DNA from: Blastocatellia bacterium
GTDB lineage: Bacteria > Acidobacteriota > Blastocatellia > Pyrinomonadales > Pyrinomonadaceae
DNA length: 11,960 nt
Assembly: GCA_003487805.1 (NCBI GenBank)
Contig: DNNE01000218.1
Span: 395 to 12,354, forward strand
Direction of reading: 5' to 3'
Shown: in pieces, positions 1 to 7,291 of the stretch
How positions within the stretch are numbered: the first letter of the stretch is position 1
Layout: every line of letters begins with the position of its first letter
The notes under the pieces: generated by a model
What the model was told of the DNA's origin: nothing
The model's input: the letters and a program-made list of their open reading frames with translations, nothing else
Database searches by the model: none
Program-made: the position numbers and the translations under genes

Positions 1-821
1 ACGCTCTTAATCATGTCGCCGCCGCCCTGGAAGGGATTCATCTGTTCCAGCAGCGCGGCCTTCCCATAAACCACTCCGCTGCCGGTGGGCGCGAACATCT
101 TGTGACCGGACAGGGCGTAGAAGTCGCAATCGAGGTCCTGCACATCGACGGTCATGTGCGGCGCTGCCTGCGCGCCATCGACCAGAACCGGCACGCCGTA
201 CTTGTGTGCCCGCTCGACAATATCTTTGATTGGATTGATCGTGCCCAGCGCGTTTGAGACGTGGGTGACTGCCACTAACTTTGTTCTTTCGTTCAAGAGC
301 GCGTCGTATTCGTCCAGCAACAGCTCACCGGCGTCGTTCATCGGAATGACCCGGAGCTTGGCATTCTTTTCTTCACAGAGCATCTGCCAGGGCACAATGT
401 TGGAATGATGCTCCATAGCCGAGACGATGATCTCATCTCCGGCCCCCACGACTTTGCGGCCATACCCGTACATCACCAGGTTAATGCCCTCGGTTGCTCC
501 GCGGACAAAGATGCACTCGCGCGACTCGCGCGCATTAATGAATCTTTTTATTTTTTCCCGCGCGCCTTCGTAGGCGGTCGTTGCTTTCATGCTGAGATAG
601 TGAACGCCACGATGAATGTTTGAGTGTTCCTGCTCGATGTACTGCGCGCCCCGCTCAATCACCATCATCGGCACTTGCGACGACGCGGCATTGTCGAGAT
701 AGACCAGCGGCTTACCATTAACAGTTTGGCGCAGGACCGGAAAGTCTTTGCGAATGCGCTCGACGTCCCAGCCGGTGGCCGGCTTTGGTTTGATGGGGAT
801 TAGTTCTTCTACTGTAGCCAT
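1..821 (-). CDS. sufS: Cysteine desulfurase SufS, C-terminal part outside the window
   Basis: This is a PLP-dependent cysteine desulfurase (group II, SufS/CsdA class). It takes sulfur from L-cysteine and passes it as persulfide to the SUF scaffold in the cytoplasm. Reading from the ATG at 821, 273 codons are present. Visible residues are H138 in SAMEHHSNIVPWQ (stacks on PLP), D215 in VDGAQA (pyridine nitrogen) and K241 in SGHKMFAPTG (Schiff-base lysine). The 103- and 26-residue spacings between them equal those of E. coli SufS H123/D200/K226. The N-terminus (DFPVLRQTVNGKPLVYLDNAASSQ) is also typical, shown here only in its key part YLDNAASSQ. The catalytic persulfide cysteine and the C-terminal third lie beyond the left edge, so the gene is cut by the window and not shown to be broken. 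It is the fifth gene of the suf operon, 21 bases after sufD, with no strong Shine-Dalgarno. Family assignment is firm; the partner (SufE or SufU) is not in view. Confidence 0.96.
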   Translation of the reverse strand, partial: MATVEELIPIKPKPATGWDVERIRKDFPVLRQTVNGKPLVYLDNAASSQVPMMVIERGAQYIEQEHSNIHRGVHYLSMKATTAYEGAREKIKRFINARESRECIFVRGATEGINLVMYGYGRKVVGAGDEIIVSAMEHHSNIVPWQMLCEEKNAKLRVIPMNDAGELLLDEYDALLNERTKLVAVTHVSNALGTINPIKDIVERAHKYGVPVLVDGAQAAPHMTVDVQDLDCDFYALSGHKMFAPTGSGVVYGKAALLEQMNPFQGGGDMIKS

Positions 822-842
822 ACTACCGAAAAAGATTGGATA

Positions 843-2192
843 CTAAACGTCAATGGTCAGATCGGAATGCAGCCGGTTCAGGACCGCTTCATCCAGCTCT
901 CGCCTAATCGATTCGATCTGTATTTTCTCGATCACTTCGCCCGCAAAGCCGTAGGTCAACATGTTCTTTGCCAGCGCGGGATTGATCCCGCGACTCTCCA
1001 GATAAAACAGTTCGTCCGGCTCGAGTTGCCCGACCGCGGCTCCGTGCGTGCACTTCACGTCGTCGGCATAGATTTCCAGTTGCGGCTTCGTATCGATCTG
1101 CGCCTCGCTCGAAAGCAGAAGATTCTTGTTGGTCTGCTGCGCGTCAGTTTGTTGCGCGCCGTGGCGAACAAACACCTTGCCATTGAAAACCGCGCGCGAC
1201 TTGCCATCCAGAATTCCCTTGTAAAGCTGGCGACTGGTGCAATGAGGCTGGCGATGATCGATTACCGAATGCGTGTCGGTATGTTGACTGCCTTCGACCA
1301 TATAGAGACCGTCGACTGAGCAACTGGCGCCTTCATGATCCATCGTGACGTGAATATCGTGCCGCGAAAGCGCGGCACCGAAATTGATCGTCGTCGTGTC
1401 ATAGCTCGCCTTTGGACCAAGATCCGCCCTGGTCGTCGCGATGTGCGAAGCGCCGGCGCTTTCACGCTGTACTTTGTAATGCTGAAACCGGGCGCCCTCA
1501 TCGAGAACTATGTCGACAATTGCATTCGTCAGATAGACTCCTTCAGCAGTGGCACGGTAGCTTTCAATAATCGTTGCCGCGCTGTTCTCTTCACCGACGA
1601 TCAGAACGCGAGGAAATGCAGCCGCCGGCGACTCACCCTTAACCGGTTCGCTCACAAATTGAAGTTGAATCGGAGTGCTCAGATTGACTCCGCGCGGAAT
1701 TTTGACAAAGAGGCCGCCGGCGAACAGCGCCGTATTCAGCAGTTCAAAGCCGTTATTGTCGCCATCGGCATTGCGCTCGAGACTGGCGCGAATCACCCTC
1801 TCGTATTCGCTGATTTGCAGCGCGTCGTTTAAGTCCAGGGCCACCACGCCGGAAAGCCCGTTGCAAGACGAAAGGTCATCGCGAAAGATTCCATTAACAA
1901 AAACAAAGGTGCTGTCGCGCGTTTCGTCATAAATAAATGGCGCCAGGCCGTTGCGCTTCGACAACGCGGTGCCGTTGGAATTAACCACCGGCGTAAAGTT
2001 CGTTCTCTTGATCAACGCTACGTTCGTATATTTCCACTCTTCCTGCTCAACGCCAGGAAAGCCCACCCGTTCGAACTGATCGAACGAACTACCACGCAAC
2101 TCGCGGAGCCACGACGGCTCGCCGGAAACCTTCATCAAGTCGCGCAAGGCGGAAGAGTATGCGCTCTTTTCGTTTGCTAATTCAGTAACCAT
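843..2192 (-). CDS. sufD: Fe-S cluster assembly protein SufD
   Basis: SufD is a beta-helix scaffold subunit of the SufBC2D complex, which builds Fe-S clusters on the SufB-SufD interface. The 449-residue product carries the SufBD core domain. Its C-terminal signature is CTHGAAVGQLEPDELFYLES, with C381 and H383 matching the E. coli SufD C358/H360 pair implicated at the cluster-building interface. The SRGINPALAKNML stretch that follows is typical of the family. An N-terminal helical part (residues 1 to about 60, with EEWKYTN) precedes the core. The ATG at 2192 begins only two bases after the sufC stop, so translational coupling is likely. Lack of the SufB-type YTQCDSMLIG motif, together with the position after sufC, separates it from SufB. 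Confidence 0.95.
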   Translation of the reverse strand: MVTELANEKSAYSSALRDLMKVSGEPSWLRELRGSSFDQFERVGFPGVEQEEWKYTNVALIKRTNFTPVVNSNGTALSKRNGLAPFIYDETRDSTFVFVNGIFRDDLSSCNGLSGVVALDLNDALQISEYERVIRASLERNADGDNNGFELLNTALFAGGLFVKIPRGVNLSTPIQLQFVSEPVKGESPAAAFPRVLIVGEENSAATIIESYRATAEGVYLTNAIVDIVLDEGARFQHYKVQRESAGASHIATTRADLGPKASYDTTTINFGAALSRHDIHVTMDHEGASCSVDGLYMVEGSQHTDTHSVIDHRQPHCTSRQLYKGILDGKSRAVFNGKVFVRHGAQQTDAQQTNKNLLLSSEAQIDTKPQLEIYADDVKCTHGAAVGQLEPDELFYLESRGINPALAKNMLTYGFAGEVIEKIQIESIRRELDEAVLNRLHSDLTIDV

Positions 2193-2194
2193 AG

Positions 2195-2971
2195 TTAACT
2201 CGCTACCGGCGCGGCAGTATGCTTATTGGCTCCATTCTTCAGCCAATCGTAGCCTCTCTCTTCCAACTCGAGCGCCAATTCCTTACCGCCCTCTTTCACA
2301 ATCCGCCCCGCCGACAGCACGTGGACAAAATCCGGAACGATGTAATTGAGCAGCCGTTGATAATGTGTGACGACGATGACGGCCTTTTCCGGATCGTGAA
2401 GTTTATTCACGCCTCCAGCAACGATTCGTAACGCATCGATATCGAGCCCCGAGTCCGTTTCATCCAACACCGAAAGTTTCGGATCGAGCACCGCCATTTG
2501 CAGAATCTCGTTGCGCTTCTTCTCACCGCCGGAAAACCCCTCGTTGACTGAACGCGTCATGAAACTCGCATCCATCTCAACCAGAGCGGCTTTCTCTTTC
2601 AGCAAGTCCTTGAACTCAAGTGGATCCAACTCTTCCTGGCCGAGATGTTTTTGCTTTTCGTTATAAGCCAGCCTGAGGAACTGGGCGTTCGAAACACCGG
2701 GTACCTCGACCGGATATTGAAAAGCCATGAACACACCTTCGCGGGCGCGTTCATCGGGCGACATATCCAAAAGATTTTTGCCGTAATAAAGCACTTCGCC
2801 ACCAGTCACTTCGTACGACGGATGACCGGCGAGCACTTTTGCCAGCGTCGATTTGCCCGAACCGTTCGGCCCCATGATCGCGTGGACTTCGCCCTTATTA
2901 ATCGTCAGGTTGATGCCCTTCAGAATTTCGTTGCCATCAACCGATGCATGTAAGTTTCGAATCTCTAACAT
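2195..2971 (-). CDS. sufC: Fe-S cluster assembly ATPase SufC
   Basis: SufC is the cytosolic ABC-type ATPase of SufBC2D. It is not a transporter; its ATP-driven dimerisation is thought to open the SufB-SufD interface. The 258-residue protein shows Walker A GPNGSGKST (34-42), the Q-loop at Q85 in FMAFQYPVEVPG, the SufC-type signature FSGGEKKR (146-153), Walker B and catalytic glutamate LSVLDETDSGLD (E171), and the H-loop histidine H203 in VVTHYQRLL. All catalytic motifs are intact. The length is close to the usual 250. A GGAG Shine-Dalgarno sits six bases before the ATG at 2971. It is separated from sufB by a 104-base spacer with an inverted repeat, whereas sufD follows after two bases. SufC and SufD are therefore probably made in coupled amounts. 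Confidence 0.97.
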   Translation of the reverse strand: MLEIRNLHASVDGNEILKGINLTINKGEVHAIMGPNGSGKSTLAKVLAGHPSYEVTGGEVLYYGKNLLDMSPDERAREGVFMAFQYPVEVPGVSNAQFLRLAYNEKQKHLGQEELDPLEFKDLLKEKAALVEMDASFMTRSVNEGFSGGEKKRNEILQMAVLDPKLSVLDETDSGLDIDALRIVAGGVNKLHDPEKAVIVVTHYQRLLNYIVPDFVHVLSAGRIVKEGGKELALELEERGYDWLKNGANKHTAAPVAS

Positions 2972-2996
2972 TAATTACTCCAAAAAGATGGTCTCT

Positions 2997-3064
2997 GGCT
3001 TTTGGTCTTTGGCCTTTGACATTTCTTGAAGCCAAAGACGACACAAAGACCGAAGACCAAAGCC
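2997..3064. repeat. Imperfect inverted repeat in the sufB-sufC spacer
   Basis: The left arm at 2997-3018 is GGCTTTTGGTCTTTGGCC followed by TTTG. The right arm at 3044-3064, read on the other strand, is GGCTTTGGTCTTCGGTCTTT followed by G. The arms differ by a few substitutions and one inserted base. A second, smaller pairing exists inside (CTTTGGC near 3008 with GCCAAAG near 3031). The arms are built from repeated CTTTGG-type words, so several alternative hairpins can form in the transcript. It lies wholly between the sufB stop and the sufC Shine-Dalgarno. It has no T-run expected of an intrinsic terminator on the minus strand. It may be a dispersed repeat, an RNA-stability element, or both. 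Confidence 0.7.
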
Positions 3065-3075
3065 CTAAGACCTGC

Positions 3076-4512
3076 CTATCCAACTGCGCCTTCTAATTTC
3101 AGTCCCAGCAAGCGCGTTGCTTCGACCGCAAACTCCATCGGGAGTTGCAGAAAAACGTCTTTGCAAAATCCGTTAATGATGAGCGACACCGCATCTTCCT
3201 GCGAGATGCCGCGCTGCATCAGATAGAACAATTGCTCTTCACTAATCTTGGAAGTTGATGCTTCGTGCTCGACGCGCGAAGTGTTATTCATCACCTCGAT
3301 GTAGGGAAACGTGTTCGCGCTACAGTTGCTGCCAATCAGCATCGAATCGCACTGCGTATAGTTACGTGCGTTCTCGGCCTTCGGCATGATTTTCACCAAT
3401 CCACGATAACTGTTATTCGCGCGACCCGCGGCGATGCCTTTCGAGACAATCGTCGAGCGGGTGTTCTTTCCCAGATGAATCATCTTCGTGCCGGTGTCGG
3501 CTTCCTGCGCATGATTGGTCAGGGCCACCGAATAGAATTCGCCGATCGAGTTGTCGCCCAGCAAAATGCAGGAAGGATATTTCCAGGTAATCGCCGATCC
3601 GGTCTCAACCTGTGTCCAGGAAATCTTCGAGTTGCGTCCGGCGCACTTGCCACGCTTGGTGACGAAATTGTAAATCCCACCCTTACCATCTTCGTCACCT
3701 GCGTACCAGTTCTGCACCGTCGAATATTTGATCTCGGCGTCGTCGAGCGCGACCAGCTCAACCACCGCGGCGTGCAATTGATTGCGATCGAATTTCGGAG
3801 CCGTGCAGCCTTCAAGATATGAAACGTAGGCACTCTCTTCGGCAACGATCAGGGTTCGCTCGAATTGTCCTGACTCCGAATTGTTAATGCGGAAATAGGT
3901 CGAGAGCTCCATCGGACAGCGGACGCCCTTCGGAATAAAACAAAAACTTCCATCCGAAAAAACCGCGCTGTTCAAGGCGGCATAAAAGTTATCGTTGGTC
4001 GGCACAACGGAACCGAGATACTTACGCACAATTTCGGGATGTTCTCTAACCGCTTCGCTGAACGAACAGAAAATCACGCCAACCTTTCTTAATTTTTCCT
4101 TGTAGGTCGTCGCGACGGAAACTGAATCAAAGACCGCATCAACCGCCACACCCGCAAGTTGCTTCTGCTCCGACAGCGGAATGCCGAGTTTCTCAAAGGT
4201 CCGCAACAACTCCGGATCGACTTCGTCAAGGCTCGCCTTCGTAGCTTTTTGTTTCGGCGCGCTGTAATAAATCATGTCCTGGAAATCGACTTCCGGGTAT
4301 TCGATGTTGGGCCACTTGCGCGGCTCTTTCATCGTCAGCCAGTTTCGATAGGCTTTGAGACGAAACTCCAGCATCCACTCGGGCTCGTCCTTTTTTGCGG
4401 AGATTAACCGAACGGTGTCTTCCGACAAGCCACGCGGAATCGTCTCAGACTCGATATCGGTGACCCAGCCGTATTTGTATTCGCGATTGCCTAATATTTC
4501 AGCAGTGCTCAT
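3076..4512 (-). CDS. sufB: Fe-S cluster assembly scaffold SufB
   Basis: SufB is the main scaffold subunit of SufBC2D. It receives persulfide sulfur and holds the nascent cluster with SufD. The 478-residue product has the full SufB architecture. The conserved GCTAP with C236 corresponds to E. coli C254. YTQCDSMLIG with C388 corresponds to C405, and VEHEASTSKI with E417 corresponds to E434, the C405/E434 pair being needed for cluster assembly. The C-terminus (RGISQEDAVSLIINGFCKDV) is nearly that of E. coli SufB. The protein is 17 residues shorter than E. coli SufB, mostly at the N-terminus, which is normal outside enterobacteria. The ATG at 4512 lies nine bases after the regulator stop, preceded by GAGAG as a plausible ribosome site. 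It is the first structural gene of the operon. Confidence 0.97.
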   Translation of the reverse strand: MSTAEILGNREYKYGWVTDIESETIPRGLSEDTVRLISAKKDEPEWMLEFRLKAYRNWLTMKEPRKWPNIEYPEVDFQDMIYYSAPKQKATKASLDEVDPELLRTFEKLGIPLSEQKQLAGVAVDAVFDSVSVATTYKEKLRKVGVIFCSFSEAVREHPEIVRKYLGSVVPTNDNFYAALNSAVFSDGSFCFIPKGVRCPMELSTYFRINNSESGQFERTLIVAEESAYVSYLEGCTAPKFDRNQLHAAVVELVALDDAEIKYSTVQNWYAGDEDGKGGIYNFVTKRGKCAGRNSKISWTQVETGSAITWKYPSCILLGDNSIGEFYSVALTNHAQEADTGTKMIHLGKNTRSTIVSKGIAAGRANNSYRGLVKIMPKAENARNYTQCDSMLIGSNCSANTFPYIEVMNNTSRVEHEASTSKISEEQLFYLMQRGISQEDAVSLIINGFCKDVFLQLPMEFAVEATRLLGLKLEGAVG

Positions 4513-4521
4513 TTGGTTCTC

Positions 4522-5010
4522 TCAGTGCGCGCTGCGCATTGGTCTCAAGGGACTTTGCAGCTTTTGAATTTGATGCAAGCGAGCATCAACGTTTTCTTCC
4601 GATCCAATCAACTCAGCCAGCGTAATCTCTGACAAAGCGTTCTGGACAATTTCGTGTAGCCCGACAATCACCGGTCTAATTCCGCAGTCGCTGGTGTGAA
4701 TACATGCGTCAAGTACACCCGCGTGTGTCTTGCAAAAGCGATCCACCGTATCTTCGTCGAGAATGCGAATCACTTCATTCAATCGAATATCTGACGCGGG
4801 GCGCGCCAGTGTGTATCCGCCGTTCGCGCCGCGTTGCGATTGGACCAGGCCGGCCTTCACCAAAACCCACATCAGCTTGCCGGCGTTGGCAACCGACAAC
4901 CCTTCGCGATCGGCGATTTGGTTTAGCGTCAGAGACTCAGCATCGACTTCTGCGCGCGCCAATTGCACGAGACATCGCAAGCCGTACTCTTCATGTGCAG
5001 AAATCTTCAT
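4522..5010 (-). CDS. Rrf2-family Fe-S-responsive regulator, IscR-like
   Basis: This is a DNA-binding regulator of the Rrf2 family (IscR/SufR-like role), 162 residues. The start MKISAHEEYGLRCL and the winged helix-turn-helix at about 28-68 (LNQIADREGLS, then RGANGGYTLARP) are family hallmarks. Three cysteines, C93, C103 and C109, lie in the region where IscR binds a [2Fe-2S] cluster (C92, C98, C104 in E. coli). The spacing here is C-X9-C-X5-C instead of C-X5-C-X5-C. It is the first gene of the suf operon, and its promoter carries an IscR-like dyad. The natural inference is that holo-protein represses the operon and cluster loss relieves repression. No strong Shine-Dalgarno precedes the ATG at 5010. 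The family is sure; calling it a strict IscR orthologue is not, so no symbol is given. Confidence 0.92.
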   Translation of the reverse strand: MKISAHEEYGLRCLVQLARAEVDAESLTLNQIADREGLSVANAGKLMWVLVKAGLVQSQRGANGGYTLARPASDIRLNEVIRILDEDTVDRFCKTHAGVLDACIHTSDCGIRPVIVGLHEIVQNALSEITLAELIGSEENVDARLHQIQKLQSPLRPMRSAH

Positions 5011-5039
5011 TTCGTCGGTTTTCTTTTGATTTCCGCCTG

Positions 5040-5067
5040 ATTATAGCATTCCTTACTTTTTCGTCAA
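5040..5067 (-). promoter_or_regulatory. Sigma70-type promoter of the suf operon
   Basis: On the minus strand there is TTGACG (5062-5067) as -35 and a perfect TATAAT (5040-5045) as -10, with a 16-base spacer. The -10 ends 29 bases before the ATG of the Rrf2 regulator, leaving room for a short leader. It is the only clear promoter in the 178-base divergent gap between the regulator and the first histidine kinase. Confidence 0.75.
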
Positions 5068-5071
5068 GTTT
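5048..5071 (-). promoter_or_regulatory. Candidate IscR type-1-like operator over the suf -35
   Basis: Read on the minus strand, half-sites AAACTTGAC and GTAAGGAAT are separated by six bases (GAAAAA). Against the E. coli IscR type-1 consensus halves ATASYYGAC and GTCRRSTAT, as I remember them, they match at 8 of 9 and 7 of 9 positions. The usual spacing is seven bases, so this site is one shorter. It covers the -35 box and the promoter spacer, where IscR acts in autoregulation. The match was made by eye and could be partly fortuitous, because the -35 itself contributes TTGAC. Confidence 0.4.
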
Positions 5072-5188
5072 AGAGGAGGTGCCTTCACTTCCCAATTGAC
5101 GGGCCATCGTCTGGTGAGGCCCTACATGCACATGCGAAGTCCGGCATACTCGATTACAATTCGCCCACAGAACCGAAACCACAACCTG

Positions 5189-6397
5189 ATGACGCGCAAA
5201 AGTTTGTTTCTCCAGCCGTGGGCCGGCTACGCGATAGCGCTGGCGAGCATCGCGGCCGTTACGGCGTTGCTGAAGTTGCTCGGCGAGCATATCAACGCGA
5301 CCACGGTAGCCCTGGTGTTTCTTCTGATCATTCTGTTCGTCGCTACGGCGTGGGGCTCGCGGCCCGCGGTCGTCGCCTCGTTAGTCGGCATTGTCTGTTT
5401 CAATTTCTTCTTTCTACCGCCGTTCAGGACTTTCGCCATCAGAGATCCGCACAATTGGATTGCTTTTGTGGCGTTCATGATTACCGCTATCACCGTCGGC
5501 CAACTATCGGGACGCGTAAAGCAGCGAGCTGAAGAGTCTGAGCAGGCAAAGTCCGAGGTCGAGCGCCTCTATTACGAGTTGCAGGATTCGTTTGAAAGAT
5601 CCAGTCAGGCGAAAGCCCTTAAGCAGAGCGAGCGTTTGAAGTCCGCTTTACTGGACGCCGTCACGCACGACTTGCGCACGCCGCTTACTTCGATCAAAGC
5701 ATCCGCGACGACGCTGCTCGCCGATTTTTACGCCAGCGAGCACGATAACCCCGCCCCGCAATTGGACGCCGAGGGGCGAAAAGAAATGCTGCAAGTGATA
5801 GACGAAGAGGCGGACCGGCTGGATCGATTCGTTGAAGGATTGACCAAGCTGGCGCGCATCGATGCCGGCGAAATGCATCTTCATCGTCAATGGACCTCGA
5901 TTGATGAAATCATCGCTTCCGCGCTGAAACGCGCCGAGCCGCGCACTCGTACGCATCGAATGGAAGTCTGGATCGAACAGGAATTGCCTGCGATTAAAGC
6001 GGACGATCAGGCGCTGTCGGAAGTGGTTTACACTCTGGTTGATAATGCCGCGAAATATTCGCCGGCCGGCTCGCCGATTCGCATCGCCGCCGCCCCCGGC
6101 GAGCCGGAAACGATCACGGTCAGCGTGGAAGACACGGGCCCGGGAATTCCGGCCGACGTGCGCGATCGCGTATTCGAAAAATTCTTTCGCGCCATGCGCG
6201 ATGGTGACGTCCGCGATCGAAAGTCTTCCGGAACCGGAATGGGATTGGCCATCGCGCGCGGCATCGTCGACGCCCACGGCGGGAAGATATGGATCGAGGC
6301 CGCGGAAGGTCACGCCGGCGCAAAGTTTGTTTTTCAACTGCCGATCGGCAACGACCAAAACCACGGCGCGAATCCGGCAGCCAACAAGAGAGGGTAA
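5189..6397 (+). CDS. KdpD-like sensor histidine kinase, short form with DUF4118 (copy 1)
   Basis: This is a membrane sensor kinase of 402 residues resembling only the C-terminal half of KdpD. Four hydrophobic segments at about 13-31, 38-55, 58-76 and 89-106 form a DUF4118-type membrane region with almost no extracytoplasmic loops. A coiled linker leads to the DHp H-box with H160 in VTHDLRTPLTS. The ATPase domain follows: N-box with N286 in TLVDNAAKYSP, G1 DTGPGIP from 315, F-box FEKFF, and G2 SGTGMGLAIA from about 347. The N-terminal KdpD and Usp domains of full-length KdpD are absent. I chose the ATG at 5189 because the protein then aligns end to end with the paralogue at 9898. A TTG at 5096 and an ATG at 5126 in frame are alternatives; the AGGAGG at 5074-5079 is 16 bases from that TTG. 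Its likely partner is the response regulator 192 bases downstream. The signal is presumably related to K+ or turgor, by family. Confidence 0.88.
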   Translation: MTRKSLFLQPWAGYAIALASIAAVTALLKLLGEHINATTVALVFLLIILFVATAWGSRPAVVASLVGIVCFNFFFLPPFRTFAIRDPHNWIAFVAFMITAITVGQLSGRVKQRAEESEQAKSEVERLYYELQDSFERSSQAKALKQSERLKSALLDAVTHDLRTPLTSIKASATTLLADFYASEHDNPAPQLDAEGRKEMLQVIDEEADRLDRFVEGLTKLARIDAGEMHLHRQWTSIDEIIASALKRAEPRTRTHRMEVWIEQELPAIKADDQALSEVVYTLVDNAAKYSPAGSPIRIAAAPGEPETITVSVEDTGPGIPADVRDRVFEKFFRAMRDGDVRDRKSSGTGMGLAIARGIVDAHGGKIWIEAAEGHAGAKFVFQLPIGNDQNHGANPAANKRG

Positions 6398-6427
6398 TGA
6401 CATACTTGCGCATCCGACCCGTGCGCC

Positions 6428-6539
6428 TTCGTGTGGATTCGTTTTTTGTTCGTGATTCTTCGTGGTGTGCTTTGCAAATGGATTAACCAGAACCAAACCA
6501 CGAAATCACACGAACCAGGAGTCACGAAGAGACACAAAG
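6428..6539. repeat. Degenerate inverted repeat in the kinase-regulator gap
   Basis: The 192-base gap between kinase 1 and regulator 1 holds no gene. It contains two long arms made of TTCGTG-type words. The best block is 6448-6465 (GTTCGTGATTCTTCGTGG). It pairs with 6498-6515 at 14 of 18 positions, the two outer 7-mers (GTTCGTG and TTCGTGG) matching perfectly. Further out, the segment at 6428-6441 pairs with 6526-6539 at about 10 of 14 positions. Similar CACGAA-rich intergenic stretches are familiar to me from soil-bacterial genomes, but I cannot name this family. It would lie within the transcript if kinase and regulator are cotranscribed. Confidence 0.6.
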
Positions 6540-6589
6540 ATTTAGTTGATCAGTCGAGTATGTTATTTCCCAAAAGAGTGTAAGGAAGC

Positions 6590-7279
6590 ATGGAAGCAAA
6601 GCAGCGCATCCTGGTGGTGGACGACGAACCGCAGCTCACACGGGTCCTGCGCCGGTCGCTGTCCACGAATGGATACGACGTGCGCGTTGCCGGCGACGGA
6701 GATTTTGCATTGCAGACGTTTCGCGACTGGCCCGCCGCACTCGTGATTACCGATCTGGCGATGCCCAACATGAGCGGGCTCGAATTATGTCGCCGGCTCC
6801 GCTCGATTTCCGAAGTCCCAATCATTGTCCTATCTGTACGTGGTGAAGAAAAAACAAAAGTCGAGGCTCTGGATGCCGGCGCCGATGATTACATAACCAA
6901 GCCGTTCGGCATGGAGGAACTTCTGGCGCGGATTCGCGCCGCGCTGCGCCGCCGGCCCCCCGCTGACCCGGGCGCGCACATCCTGGAAGCGGGTGAATTC
7001 CGCATCGATTTGGAAGCGCACACCGCGACGCAATCAGGCAAAGACTTGCGGCTGACACCAAAGGAATTCGACCTGATGGTTCACTTGTTTAGAAACGCGG
7101 GCAAAGTTCTCACGCATCACTCTTTGCTGGGGGCTGTTTGGGGCGGCGACTTTACCGAGCAGACTGAGTACCTGCGCGTATTCATCGGCCAGTTGCGAAA
7201 GAAGATCGAGCCGGATCCTTCCAACCCACGATACATTCTTACTGAACCCTGGATTGGTTATCGTTTCAATCCTGAGTAG
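6590..7279 (+). CDS. KdpE-like OmpR-family response regulator (copy 1)
   Basis: This is a two-domain transcription factor of 229 residues. The receiver domain (1 to about 120) has acidic residues D11/D12, phosphoacceptor D55 in VITDLAMPN, the switch residue S82 and K104 in ITKPF; all are intact. The C-terminal winged helix (about 130-229) has the OmpR-type LTPKEFDLMVHLFRNAG and ends RYILTEPWIGYRF. KdpE is the closest family I recognise, from this ending and the LSVRGEE/ALDAGADDY pattern. AAGGA at 6582-6586 serves the ATG at 6590. It would be phosphorylated by the kinase upstream and bind 11-bp direct repeats, such as the array at 7379-7418. It shares its layout and many residues with the regulator at 11129. 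Confidence 0.93.
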   Translation: MEAKQRILVVDDEPQLTRVLRRSLSTNGYDVRVAGDGDFALQTFRDWPAALVITDLAMPNMSGLELCRRLRSISEVPIIVLSVRGEEKTKVEALDAGADDYITKPFGMEELLARIRAALRRRPPADPGAHILEAGEFRIDLEAHTATQSGKDLRLTPKEFDLMVHLFRNAGKVLTHHSLLGAVWGGDFTEQTEYLRVFIGQLRKKIEPDPSNPRYILTEPWIGYRFNPE

Positions 7280-7291
7280 CGCACGTTTCGC

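Noticed and set aside
867..1832. Plus-strand open frames of 150 and 165 codons opposite sufD
   Set aside because: They are antisense shadows of a gene with clear family motifs. They have no ribosome sites, and their composition is set by the sufD codons.
843..3075. A frameshift or break in the suf genes
   Set aside because: All frames are continuous with intact motifs and sensible spacing; only sufS is incomplete, because of the window edge.
3265..3822. 185-codon plus-strand frame opposite sufB
   Set aside because: It lies wholly inside sufB, whose catalytic motifs are intact over the same bases; no recognisable domain.
5074..5188. AGGAGG at 5074-5079 with TTG at 5096 as the start of kinase 1
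   Set aside because: The spacing of 16 bases is too long, and the extra 31 residues have no counterpart in the paralogous kinase. Kept only as an alternative.
5648..6496. 282-codon minus-strand frame opposite kinase 1
   Set aside because: It is antisense to the H-box and ATPase motifs of the kinase. The low-complexity arginine/glycine translation is typical of a shadow frame.
6541..6589. Separate promoter for regulator 1
   Set aside because: TTGAT and TATGTT words are present but at the wrong spacing; no acceptable -35/-10 pair.
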